In this document: positions 8,653-16,456 of the stretch, piece after piece
Numbering within the stretch: the first letter of the stretch is position 1
How the letters are laid out: every line of letters begins with the position of its first letter
Source of the DNA: Stutzerimonas stutzeri
Lineage (GTDB): Bacteria; Pseudomonadota; Gammaproteobacteria; Pseudomonadales; Pseudomonadaceae
Reading direction: 5' to 3'
Assembly: GCF_019090095.1 (NCBI RefSeq)
Contig: NZ_JAGQFP010000001.1
Coordinates: 1,550,001 to 1,614,000 of the forward strand
DNA length: 64,000 bases
The notes under the pieces: generated by a model
What the model saw: the letters and a program-made list of their open reading frames with translations, nothing else
Told to the model about the DNA's origin: nothing
Database searches by the model: none
Program-made: the position numbers and the translations under genes

Positions 8653-9435
8653 TTAAGGGGCCAGTTCGGCCATGGCCCGTTCTTCGCCCCACGCCAACCA
8701 GCCGCGCGTGTCGCGCAGGGGGGTGATGGCAATGCGTTTTTCGCGCAGCGCGCAGACATCGAGCTCCGGATCGACCAGGTGCGCCGAGGAATGCTCGAAA
8801 CCAAGCCACCAGTACGGCAGCCCGCGGCCGTCATGGCCAGCCTGCAGGCGCGGCTGGGTGATCGAGCCGCGCGATTGCCGGGTCATGCGCACATGGCTGA
8901 CCGCTTCGGCGGCGCACGCGGGGAAATTCAGATTCCAGCAGCAGGCGTCGTTATCGCGACGTGCCCAGAGCGCCCGAATCAGGGCCTCGCCATGGGTTTC
9001 GACCGAGGACCAGTCGATCCGGCTGCGGTCGTGAAAGGCCTGGCTGAGGCCCATCGCCGGCAGCCCCAGCAGATCGGCACTGAGCACCGCCCCCAGCGTG
9101 CCCGAGTACGGCACCGAGTCGCCGATGTTCGCCCCGCTGTTGATGCCCGACAGCACCAGGTCCGGTGGTGAGGCCTGCAGCCATTCAGCCATGGCGAACA
9201 TCACGCAGTCCGACGGCGTGCCGGACACCGCGAAGCGCCGCTCGCCATGGCGATAGACGCGCAAGGGCGCATGCACCGAGATGCCCTGCCCCGTGCCGCT
9301 CTGGTCGTGTTCCGGCGCGACCACCCAGACCTCTTCGGCCAGTCGCGCGGCGATCCGTTCGAGCAGGGCCAGTCCGGGTGCGGCGATGCCGTCGTCGTTG
9401 GTCAGCAGGACGCGGCGCAGCAAGGGCGCACTCAT
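8653..9435 (-). CDS. SurE family 5'/3'-nucleotidase (acid phosphatase fold)
   Basis: A 260-residue SurE-like metal-dependent phosphatase. The N-terminal LLTNDDGIAAPG carries the Asp-Asp metal ligands (residues 13-15), followed by VSGTPSDCV (near 70) and LSGINSGANIGDSVPYSGT (near 96-114), all in SurE order. Housekeeping surE normally sits beside pcm, nlpD and rpoS; here it lies between an acyl-CoA ligase and a kinase, so it is probably a second, specialised copy. Its ATG overlaps the TGA of the kinase gene (ATGA, 9432-9435), which implies translational coupling. Pairing a phosphatase with a small-molecule kinase suggests that it removes phosphate from a pathway intermediate or dead-end product; that role is inferred. 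Confidence 0.85.
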   Translation of the reverse strand: MSAPLLRRVLLTNDDGIAAPGLALLERIAARLAEEVWVVAPEHDQSGTGQGISVHAPLRVYRHGERRFAVSGTPSDCVMFAMAEWLQASPPDLVLSGINSGANIGDSVPYSGTLGAVLSADLLGLPAMGLSQAFHDRSRIDWSSVETHGEALIRALWARRDNDACCWNLNFPACAAEAVSHVRMTRQSRGSITQPRLQAGHDGRGLPYWWLGFEHSSAHLVDPELDVCALREKRIAITPLRDTRGWLAWGEERAMAELAP

Positions 9436-10502
9436 ATCGATTCTCCCCGGCCACCGCGTTGCGCGATGCGCCAGCCGGCCTCGGCGAGCAGGCCGGCGCG
9501 CTGGCCGACCTGCAGCGCATCGGCGTTGCTGGCATTGCCCTGCAAGGCCCGCGCATAGACGCCCTGCAGAATCGCGGCGAGCCGGAACAGCGAAAAGGCC
9601 ACGAAGACATGCCAGTCATCGATGCCCTCGCGGCCGCTCTGCTGGCAGTACCGCGCCAGTACCGTTTGCTCGGACGGTATCCCCTGGCTTGGCAGATCGC
9701 TACCAACCAGGCCGCGCAGGCCCTCGACGCCGGCCGGCAAGTGGTACGGCAGGCAGAAGTAGGCCAGATCGGCCAACGGATGGCCGAGGGTGGACAGCTC
9801 CCAGTCGAGAATCGCCGCGACCCTCGCCTCGCCCGGTGCGAAGATCAGATTGCCGAGGCGATAGTCGCCATGGGCGATGGCGCATTCGTCGCGCTGCGGC
9901 ACCTGCTCCGGCAGCCATTGCATCAGCTGGTCCATGTCGGGCATGTCGCCGGTACGCGAGGCCTGGTATTGGCCGGACCAGCGCTTCACCTGGCGAGCGA
10001 AATAGCCTTGAGCCTTGCCGAAGTCACCGAGGCCCACGGCCTCGACGTCGACCTGATGCAGCCCGGCCAGGGTATCGATGGCCGCCAGATGGATCGGCTG
10101 GCGTTCGGCCGCGGGCAGTTCCTCCAGGGCCGGATGACTGAATATCCGTCCTTCGACATGATCCATCACATAAAAGGCGGTCCCGATGATGCCTTCGTCT
10201 TCGCACAGCAGATGCACCGGCGGCACCGGAACAGCGGTGTGCTCGGCCAGCGCGCGGATCACCCGGTATTCGCGCTCGACCATATGCGCGGACGGCAATA
10301 CCTTGCCCGGCGGCTTTTTGCGCAAGACGTAACGGCGCCCGGCACTTTCCAACAGGTAGGTGGGGTTCGACTGACCGCCCTGGAACTGGCGAATCAGCAG
10401 GTCGTCGCCCATCCGCGGCAGGTGCTGGTGCAGGTAGCGAGCCAGCGCCGCCTCATCGAATCGATGCGCCGGCAGCACGTCGATCAGCTCGGGTTCGCTC
10501 AT
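9432..10502 (-). CDS. Aminoglycoside-phosphotransferase-fold kinase (ACAD10/11 kinase domain / LvaA-like)
   Basis: A 356-residue APH/choline-kinase-fold protein. The glycine-rich nucleotide loop is in QFQGGQSNPTYLL (near residue 41), the catalytic Brenner motif is HGDYRLGNLIF (near 210) and the metal-binding DFG-like Asp is in ILDWELSTLGHPLADL. The pattern QGGQSNPTYL with WELSTLGHPLADLAY is typical of the kinase family related to the N-terminal domain of animal ACAD11 and to LvaA of levulinate catabolism. Those enzymes phosphorylate the hydroxyl of 4-hydroxyacyl-CoA. The start at 10502 has GAGGGCACAGCG before it; it overlaps nothing but sits 10 bases after the SDR stop. The ACAD gene in the same cluster supports this function. 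Confidence 0.85.
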   Translation of the reverse strand: MSEPELIDVLPAHRFDEAALARYLHQHLPRMGDDLLIRQFQGGQSNPTYLLESAGRRYVLRKKPPGKVLPSAHMVEREYRVIRALAEHTAVPVPPVHLLCEDEGIIGTAFYVMDHVEGRIFSHPALEELPAAERQPIHLAAIDTLAGLHQVDVEAVGLGDFGKAQGYFARQVKRWSGQYQASRTGDMPDMDQLMQWLPEQVPQRDECAIAHGDYRLGNLIFAPGEARVAAILDWELSTLGHPLADLAYFCLPYHLPAGVEGLRGLVGSDLPSQGIPSEQTVLARYCQQSGREGIDDWHVFVAFSLFRLAAILQGVYARALQGNASNADALQVGQRAGLLAEAGWRIAQRGGRGESI

Positions 10503-10512
10503 CGCTGTGCCC

Positions 10513-11280
10513 TCAGCATGCGGTTTCACCACCGTCGGCGACGATCACCTGTCCGGTGATATAGGCACTGGCGGGTGCGGCGAGAAACACCGCCAGCCCG
10601 GCAATGTCCACCGGTTCGCCAATCCGGCGCAGCGGGGTCTTTTCCGCGGCGCGGCGGACCCGCTCGGGGTCATCGAGCAGCGCCTTGGCGAAATCGGTAC
10701 GCACCAGCCCCGGCGCGATGGCATTGACGCGGATGCCCTTGGGCCCCCATTCCGCCGCGAGATTGCGCGCCAACGCCGCTTCCGCCGCCTTGGATACGCC
10801 ATAGGTGCCGATCACCGTATTGCCACGCAAGCCGGCAATGCTGGACAGCATGATCACGGCGCCCTCACCACGCTCGGCCATCTGCGGCAGCACCATGTTC
10901 GACAGCCAGAAGGTGCCCTTGACGTTGGTGTCCATGATCTTGTCCCAGGCGTCGTCGGTCAGCTCGCTGGTCGGCCCGTAGACCGGATTGGTGGCGGCGT
11001 TGCAGACCAGCACGTCGATGCGTCCCCAGGTCTGCAGGGTGGTATCGACCAGGCGCTGCAGGTCTTCTTTGCGGCCCACGTGACAGGGCACGGCGATGGC
11101 CTCGAAGCCTGCGGCTTTCAGCTCGGCGGCCACCGTTTCGCAGGCATCGGCCTTGCGGCTCGAGATCACCACGCGCGCGCCGCAACGGGCCATTTCCTCG
11201 GCGATGGCGCGGCCGATGCCACGGGTCGAACCGGTGATCAGCGCGACCTTGCCGGTCAGGTCGAATAATGGATTGCTCAT
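10513..11280 (-). CDS. Short-chain dehydrogenase/reductase
   Basis: A 255-residue classical SDR. It has the cofactor motif TGSTRGIG (near residue 17), CNAATNP, the catalytic Ser in MLSSIAG, the YGVSK Tyr/Lys pair (near 158) and the C-terminal ITGQVIVADGG. An Arg after the first strand (VVISSRK) suggests NADP(H), but NAD(H) cannot be ruled out. In the levulinate pathway an SDR (LvaD) reduces 4-ketoacyl-CoA to 4-hydroxyacyl-CoA just before phosphorylation; this gene occupies the equivalent place, between the ACAD and the kinase. The start at 11280 lies 35 bases after the ACAD stop. Substrate assignment is by context only. Confidence 0.87.
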   Translation of the reverse strand: MSNPLFDLTGKVALITGSTRGIGRAIAEEMARCGARVVISSRKADACETVAAELKAAGFEAIAVPCHVGRKEDLQRLVDTTLQTWGRIDVLVCNAATNPVYGPTSELTDDAWDKIMDTNVKGTFWLSNMVLPQMAERGEGAVIMLSSIAGLRGNTVIGTYGVSKAAEAALARNLAAEWGPKGIRVNAIAPGLVRTDFAKALLDDPERVRRAAEKTPLRRIGEPVDIAGLAVFLAAPASAYITGQVIVADGGETAC

Positions 11281-11315
11281 CGGACGGCATCCTTCTTGTT
11301 GTTTTGGTGGGACGC

Positions 11316-12527
11316 TCAGCGTGTGCTGGCGTAGTTCTTCAGTTCCAGTTTGGCGATGCTGTCCAGGTGCACCTCGTCCGGGCCGTCGGCCAGTCGCAGC
11401 GTGCGCTGGTGTGCCCAAGCCGCGGCCAGGAAACTGTCCTGGCTGACGCCCTTGGCGCCATGCACCTGAATGGCGCGATCGAGCACGCGCAGCGCCATGC
11501 TCGGCGCGGCCGCCTTGATCATCGCGATCTCCTGGCGCGCCACCTTGTTGCCGACGGTGTCCATCATGTGCGCCGCTTTAAGCGTCAGCAGGCGCGTCTG
11601 TTCGATTTCGATACGCGAACGGGCAATGTCCTTGCGGATCGAATCGAAGTCCGCCAGCGGCTTGCCAAACGCGACGCGCGAATGCACCCGCTCGCACATG
11701 GCTTGCAAGGCACGCTCGGCCACGCCGATGGTGCGCATGCAATGGTGAATGCGGCCCGGGCCGAGCCGCCCCTGGGCGATCTCGAAGCCGCGGCCTTCGC
11801 CGAGCAGCATGTTGCCGGCCGGCACACGGACGTTGTCGTAATGAATCTCGGCATGGCCATGGGGTGCGTGGTCGTAGCCGAAGACGTTGAGCGCACGGAC
11901 GATGTTCACGCCGGGCGTATCCAGCGGCACGAGGATCATCGACTGCTGCCGATGCCGCTCGGCGCCCGGGTCCGTCTTGCCCATCACGATGGCGATCTTG
12001 CAGGTGGTGGTCATCGCGCCTGAGGACCACCACTTCTGCCCGTTGATGACGTACTCGTCGCCTTCGCGGCGGATCTCGCAGGCGATGTTGGTCGCATCCG
12101 AGGACGCGACCTCGGGTTCGGTCATGGAAAAGCAGGAGCGAATCTCACCGTCGAGCAGCGGCTTGAGCCATTGTTCTTGCTGCTCCGGCGTGCCATAGCG
12201 CGCCAGCACCTCCATGTTGCCGGTATCCGGCGCCGAACAGTTGAAGACCTCGGCGGCGACATGGGATCGGCCCATGATTTCGCAGAGATGGGCGTATTCG
12301 AAGTTGGTCAGCCCGGCGCCGTGCTCGCTTTGCGGCAGGAACAGGTTCCAAAGCCCCTGCGCTCGCGCCTTGCTCTTGAGGGTCTCGAGAATGGGCGGCG
12401 GCGCCCAGCGATTGCTGGCCTCGGCAATCTGCTGGTGAAAAAGGGGCTCGTTGGGGTAGATGTGCTCATCCATGAACGCCGTCAGCTGTTGCTGGAGCTC
12501 CAGCGCTTTACCGGTCAGTTCATACAT
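11316..12527 (-). CDS. Acyl-CoA dehydrogenase family protein, ACAD10/11-like
   Basis: A 403-residue flavoprotein with the full ACAD fold: N-terminal helical domain, the FAD-binding segment [16 protein letters not shown] (near residue 130), [11 protein letters not shown] and the C-terminal helices with [10 protein letters not shown] and [10 protein letters not shown]. At the position where classical enzymes carry the catalytic Glu (YEGT in medium-chain ACAD) it reads ADGP, as I recall for the ACAD10/11 subfamily. That subfamily eliminates phosphate from 4-phosphoacyl-CoA rather than simply desaturating acyl-CoA. The ATG at 12527 overlaps the thioesterase stop by 8 bases (ATGTATGA) and is preceded by AAGGA. 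It sits with the kinase and SDR that this chemistry would need. Confidence 0.87.
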   Translation of the reverse strand: MYELTGKALELQQQLTAFMDEHIYPNEPLFHQQIAEASNRWAPPPILETLKSKARAQGLWNLFLPQSEHGAGLTNFEYAHLCEIMGRSHVAAEVFNCSAPDTGNMEVLARYGTPEQQEQWLKPLLDGEIRSCFSMTEPEVASSDATNIACEIRREGDEYVINGQKWWSSGAMTTTCKIAIVMGKTDPGAERHRQQSMILVPLDTPGVNIVRALNVFGYDHAPHGHAEIHYDNVRVPAGNMLLGEGRGFEIAQGRLGPGRIHHCMRTIGVAERALQAMCERVHSRVAFGKPLADFDSIRKDIARSRIEIEQTRLLTLKAAHMMDTVGNKVARQEIAMIKAAAPSMALRVLDRAIQVHGAKGVSQDSFLAAAWAHQRTLRLADGPDEVHLDSIAKLELKNYASTR

Positions 12528-13035
12528 CGCCGTTTTCCTTGTCGTTCTGCATCGGAAAATCCATCGGGACACCCTGAGGATGCTCGCTGCCGGAACGCAG
12601 GCGGAAGGTCGCTTCGCCGATAGCCAGCAGGCGATCCTCGCTGTCGCGTATCTCTCCGGAGCTGTTGAATATTCGGCTGCCACCGGCACGTCGTCGACCG
12701 ATGGCGCGAATCACGCCACCCGAGCATTGGCCGGTAAAGGTGGTGTTGAGCACCAGGGTGATGGCCTTGCGAACGCGCCCGGGATACGGGCAATAGGTCC
12801 CCGCCTCGGCCAGCACCACATCGAGCAATGCGGTGATCACCCCGCCATGCAGCACGCCGGCCATGTTCAGGTGACAGGCCTGCACGTCCAGTTCGATCAC
12901 CGCTTCGTCTTCGCTCCAGCTGACCTGACGGTAACCGAGCACCTGATGAAAGCCCGGCAGGTCCTTGCCGCCGCTGATCGGCAACTGCCGGGGCCGACTG
13001 TCGTCTGCGGGCAACGGCTGATGCGGGTCGGTCAT
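12520..13035 (-). CDS. PaaI-type hotdog-fold acyl-CoA thioesterase
   Basis: A 171-residue hotdog-fold protein. The diagnostic stretch is [23 protein letters not shown] (near residues 58-80, including the HGG turn and catalytic-face Asp), followed by the long strand region [12 protein letters not shown]. The C-terminus ([15 protein letters not shown]) runs into the ACAD start with an 8-base overlap. It is the first gene of the minus-strand run and would hydrolyse acyl-CoA esters, either to rescue CoA from stalled intermediates or to release product. The start at 13035 is set by the onset of homology-like sequence; a longer frame from 13167 reads as non-coding. No regulator lies next to it. Confidence 0.82.
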   Translation of the reverse strand: MTDPHQPLPADDSRPRQLPISGGKDLPGFHQVLGYRQVSWSEDEAVIELDVQACHLNMAGVLHGGVITALLDVVLAEAGTYCPYPGRVRKAITLVLNTTFTGQCSGGVIRAIGRRRAGGSRIFNSSGEIRDSEDRLLAIGEATFRLRSGSEHPQGVPMDFPMQNDKENGDV

Positions 13036-13447
13036 CTCACAGCCCTCGGGCCTGCGATGGCCGCCGGGGCGCGCGCTCCGCTCATGGCGTTTCCAGCATG
13101 AAGACGCATAGCCTGTCCTCTCGATTGTTCTTGTACTGAGTCTTTTTTGAAGCTGGCATGGCCACAACGATGCGTCAATTCGAAATTAAGTTCCATCAGG
13201 CAGAATTATGACGCCCCACAAACGGGACCGTCTAAGATCAATGGCGGCAGGCCGAATGTAAGGCCTGTCGTGGCATTCGACATACCGTGAAACAAGCATG
13301 ACGACGCAGTAGCCTTCTGCTAGCGGTTGAAAATAGCGTCCGCTATGGTAGTTTTCAGACGGCTTTGCAGAAAACAGTTTTGCTCTGCGAAACATAAGCC
13401 ATGCAGCGCAGGCTTCCGCCAGACAATTACAAGAAGAGGGACGCGAT
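13036..13447. other. Divergent intergenic region between the acyl-CoA cluster and dctPQM
   Basis: This 412-base gap separates two divergent operons and must hold promoters for both. I see no protein-like frame. An imperfect inverted repeat, TTTGCAGA at 13364-13371 and TCTGCGAA at 13384-13391 (7 of 8 positions pair, 12-base spacer), lies 57-84 bases before dctP and could be an operator. No convincing -35/-10 pair could be fixed by eye. Confidence 0.4.
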
Positions 13448-14482
13448 ATGAGATTCATGTTCAAGAAGCTGCTCGCACCGGCCGGCCTCGTTGCCTTGGC
13501 GATAGCGGCAGCACTCCCCCAGATGGCGACCGCCGCCGACGTCACCAAATGGCGCGTGCAATCGCACTGGCCGAGCGCCAGCAGCTCCTATAAAGACAGT
13601 CTGGTGCGTCTGAAAAACCAGATCGAACAGCGCACCGAAGGTCGCCTCGAGCTGCAACTGTTCGAGTCCGGCGCCCTGTTCAAACCGCAGGAGACCTTCA
13701 ACGCGGTCAGCCGCGGCATCATCCAGATGGGCACGATTTCCCCCGGCTATGCACAGGACAAGATGACCCTGGCGGGCGTCGCCTCGGGTCTACCTTTCGC
13801 CTTCCAGAACGTCTGGGAAGCGTCCTACTTCCACAAGCACATGGGCTTCGAGGACATGCTCCGCGACGAAGCCGCGCAATACGGCGTGTACTGGTCGACA
13901 GACAAGGTCTACCCCACCGAGATGGTGGTGAAGAAACCGATCAACAGCTGGGAAGACTTCACCAAGCTGAAGATCCGCTCGTCCGGCGCGCTGCAGAAAT
14001 TCCTCGATGAGGCCGGCGCCTCGACTACTTACCTCCCGGGTGGCGAGCTCTATCCGGCCCTCGACACCGGCGTGGTCGACGGCGCGCACTGGGGCGCGGT
14101 ACAAGGCGCGGCGAGCATGAGCTTCTATGAAGTGGCCAAGTACCACGTCAGGCCCGCGCTGAATATTGCCGGCACCGATGTGTTCATCATCAACCAGAAG
14201 GCACTGGAGAAACTCTCCGAGCGCGACCAGGAAATCGTAAAGCAGGTCCTCGACGAGCAGTTCTGGTATCGCACCAACGAATACCTCTACCAGGAGCAGG
14301 TCACGCTGCGTAAGGTCATGGCCGAACAAGGCGTGCAGGTCAATACGCTGCCGGACGACGTGCAGAAGCGCCTGCGCGAGGTCGCGCAGAAGACCTGGGA
14401 AGAAGAAGGTCAGCGCAGCGACAAGGCCGCCGAGGCCCTGAAGAAGCTCAAGTCCTTCCTTGGCGAACTGGGTTACCTCTGA
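13448..14482 (+). CDS. dctP: TRAP transporter substrate-binding protein (DctP family)
   Basis: A 344-residue periplasmic binding protein. Residues 1-29 are a Sec signal peptide (MRFMFKK, hydrophobic core, cleavage after MATA-A). The mature protein starts VTKWRVQSHWP and carries the DctP landmarks LELQLFESGALF, IQMGTISPGY, LKIRSSGALQKFL and GVVDGAHWGAVQG. The last two contain the Arg and the Asp/Gly segment that in this family frame a carboxylate ligand. AAGAGGG precedes the ATG at 13448. The membrane subunits follow at once. The ligand should be an organic acid; the divergent acyl-CoA ligase cluster makes a hydroxy- or keto-acid reasonable, but that is inference. Confidence 0.9.
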   Translation: MRFMFKKLLAPAGLVALAIAAALPQMATAADVTKWRVQSHWPSASSSYKDSLVRLKNQIEQRTEGRLELQLFESGALFKPQETFNAVSRGIIQMGTISPGYAQDKMTLAGVASGLPFAFQNVWEASYFHKHMGFEDMLRDEAAQYGVYWSTDKVYPTEMVVKKPINSWEDFTKLKIRSSGALQKFLDEAGASTTYLPGGELYPALDTGVVDGAHWGAVQGAASMSFYEVAKYHVRPALNIAGTDVFIINQKALEKLSERDQEIVKQVLDEQFWYRTNEYLYQEQVTLRKVMAEQGVQVNTLPDDVQKRLREVAQKTWEEEGQRSDKAAEALKKLKSFLGELGYL

Positions 14483-14552
14483 CCCCGCTTGCTCGGCGCG
14501 GCCGACCGCGCCGAGCAGCTGATCCGCTCAACCCTTGCTCGTGGGGCTCGTC

Positions 14553-15092
14553 ATGCGTGCGATTCATGCCTACATCAATGGCATCACCCGGCTCAACGAA
14601 TTCATCGGTCGCTGGGTCGCCTACCTGATTTTCCTGATCTTCGTGCTGCTACTGCTCGAAGTCTTCATGCGCTACCTGTTTTCGAGCCCAACCTCCTGGA
14701 CCAACGAACTCGGCCAGATGCTGTTCGGTGCCTACGTGGTGCTGTCGGGTGGCTACGTCATGGCGCATCGCGACCACGTCAATGTCGACCTGCTGTATTC
14801 GACTTTCAGCGCACGCACGCGGGCATGGGTGGACATCTTCACCTCGAGCATGTTTTTCCTGTTCACGGCTGCGCTGCTGTACTTCGGCAGTTCGATGGCC
14901 TGGGAGTCGGTTCAAGGGATGGAAACCTCCTATTCCGCCTGGAACCCGCCGATCTGGCCGATCAAGGCGATGATTCCGCTCGGCACGCTGTTACTGCTGC
15001 TGCAGGGCATCGCCAAGCTGCTACAGGACATCCTCATTGCGCTGGGTCGCGAGCCCGCCCACGACGCCAAGCACGCGGAGGATGCCCGATGA
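14553..15092 (+). CDS. dctQ: TRAP transporter small membrane subunit (DctQ family)
   Basis: A 179-residue protein with four hydrophobic segments: GRWVAYLIFLIFVLLLLEVFM, the LGQMLFGAYVVLSGGYVM stretch, IFTSSMFFLFTAALLYFG and the MIPLGTLLLLLQGIAKLL region. The RYLFSSPTSWTNEL loop after the first segment is typical of DctQ. In TRAP transporters this subunit docks the large DctM channel subunit and the periplasmic binding protein. The ATG at 14553 is used; TTG (14535) and GTG (14541) in frame upstream are possible alternatives, and the Shine-Dalgarno is weak in each case. Its stop overlaps the start of dctM (ATGA). Confidence 0.88.
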   Translation: MRAIHAYINGITRLNEFIGRWVAYLIFLIFVLLLLEVFMRYLFSSPTSWTNELGQMLFGAYVVLSGGYVMAHRDHVNVDLLYSTFSARTRAWVDIFTSSMFFLFTAALLYFGSSMAWESVQGMETSYSAWNPPIWPIKAMIPLGTLLLLLQGIAKLLQDILIALGREPAHDAKHAEDAR

Positions 15093-16399
15093 GCATCGAA
15101 GTCACCACGCTGCTGTTCTTTCTGACGCTGGTCTTCTTTCTCGTACTTGGACTGCCGCTGGCCTTCGTGCTGGGCGGTGTCTCGGTGCTGTTTCTCTATT
15201 TCACCTGGGGCGTCGATGCCTTCTACATGGTCGCCTCGCAGATGTGGGGCACCATGGAAAGCTTCACCCTGGTGGCCATCCCCCTGTTCGTGTTCATGGC
15301 GATGTTGCTGGAACGCACAGGAGTCGCGCGCGACCTCTATCGCATGATGCATCTGTGGTGCGGGGGCATGCGCGGCGGGCTGGCGATCGGCACGCTGGGC
15401 ATCTGTGCGGTATTCGGTGCCATGGTCGGCATCAGCGGTGCCGCGGTGGTGGCGATGGGCACCATCGCGTTGCCGGCCATGCTCGAGCGCGGCTACGACA
15501 AACGCATGGTGCTTGGTTGCATCAATACCGGTGGCGGCTGGGGCATCCTGATCCCGCCGAGCATCATGATGATTCTCTACGCCATGATCAGTGGCCAGTC
15601 GGTCGGCAAGATGTTTGCCGCCGGCGTCCTGCCCGGCCTGCTGCTGGTGGCGCTGACGGTCACCTACGTGTTGGTCCGCTCGTATCTGCAACCCCATCTT
15701 GCGCCCGCACTGCCGAAGGAAGAGCGCGGCACCTGGGGTGAAAAGCTGCGAGCAGTACGTGCCGTGCTGCTACCCATCGGCATCGTGGTGATGGTGCTCG
15801 GCTCGATCATCGGCGGCCTGACCACACCCACCGAGGCCGCCGCCATGGGAGTGTTCGGCGCGCTGATCTCCGCTGCGGTGTACCGCAAGCTGAACTGGCC
15901 AATCCTGCAGGAAGCGGCCATCCGCACCTTCAAGCTGACCGGCATGATCGCCTGGATCCTGTTCGCCGCTCACGCGTTCAGCTCGGCCTACCAGGGCATG
16001 GGCGCGCAGTCGCTGATCGAAGGGCTGATGATGGACCTGCCCGGCGGGCGCTGGGCCATCGTCATCTTCATGATGGCCATCGTGTTCGTCATGGGCATGT
16101 TGCTCGATCCGGTCGGCATCATGCTTATCACGCTGCCGGTGTTCCTGCCGATCATCGCCTCGCTCGGTTTCGACCCGATCTGGTTCGGCGTGCTGTTCGT
16201 GATCAACATGGAGATCGGCTACATGACGCCACCGTTCGGGTTCAACCTGTTCTATCTGAAAGGCATCGTCCCGCCCGGCATCACCATGAAGGACATCTAC
16301 TGGTCGGTGATCCCCTTCGTGATCGTCAACATCATCGGCATGGGCATCATCATGGTGTTCCCCGAGATCGCCACCTACCTGCCGCGCACGCTGTTCTGA
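15089..16399 (+). CDS. dctM: TRAP transporter large permease subunit (DctM family)
   Basis: A 436-residue, highly hydrophobic protein with about 12 membrane segments, the size of DctM. Family-typical phrases include LVAIPLFVFMAMLLERTGVARDLY (near residue 60-85), GAMVGISGAAVVAMGTIALPAML, GGGWGILIPPSIMMILYAM and GFNLFYLKGIVPPGI. It is the sodium-coupled channel of the tripartite carboxylate transporter. The ATG at 15089 lies within the ATGA overlap with dctQ, which fixes the start; an open frame running upstream through dctQ is spurious. A strong terminator follows at 16415-16446, closing the dctPQM operon. Confidence 0.92.
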   Translation: MSIEVTTLLFFLTLVFFLVLGLPLAFVLGGVSVLFLYFTWGVDAFYMVASQMWGTMESFTLVAIPLFVFMAMLLERTGVARDLYRMMHLWCGGMRGGLAIGTLGICAVFGAMVGISGAAVVAMGTIALPAMLERGYDKRMVLGCINTGGGWGILIPPSIMMILYAMISGQSVGKMFAAGVLPGLLLVALTVTYVLVRSYLQPHLAPALPKEERGTWGEKLRAVRAVLLPIGIVVMVLGSIIGGLTTPTEAAAMGVFGALISAAVYRKLNWPILQEAAIRTFKLTGMIAWILFAAHAFSSAYQGMGAQSLIEGLMMDLPGGRWAIVIFMMAIVFVMGMLLDPVGIMLITLPVFLPIIASLGFDPIWFGVLFVINMEIGYMTPPFGFNLFYLKGIVPPGITMKDIYWSVIPFVIVNIIGMGIIMVFPEIATYLPRTLF

Positions 16400-16414
16400 C
16401 TGCCGCACGGCCAC

Positions 16415-16446
16415 AAAAAAGCCGGAGCACCTGCTCCGGCTTTTTT
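16415..16446. terminator. Bidirectional rho-independent terminator
   Basis: The arms GCCGGAGCA (16421-16429) and TGCTCCGGC (16432-16440) pair perfectly, flanked by A6 at 16415-16420 and T6 at 16441-16446. It lies between convergent dctM and the QEGLA-family gene and can stop transcription from both sides. Confidence 0.9.
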
Positions 16447-16456
16447 ATCGCTGCCA

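Noticed and set aside
7123..9171. A 682-codon open frame on the plus strand
   Set aside because: It is antisense to the acyl-CoA ligase and surE genes, whose family motifs are clear on the minus strand. Its sequence is Arg/His/Gly-rich with no motifs, typical of GC-rich shadow frames.
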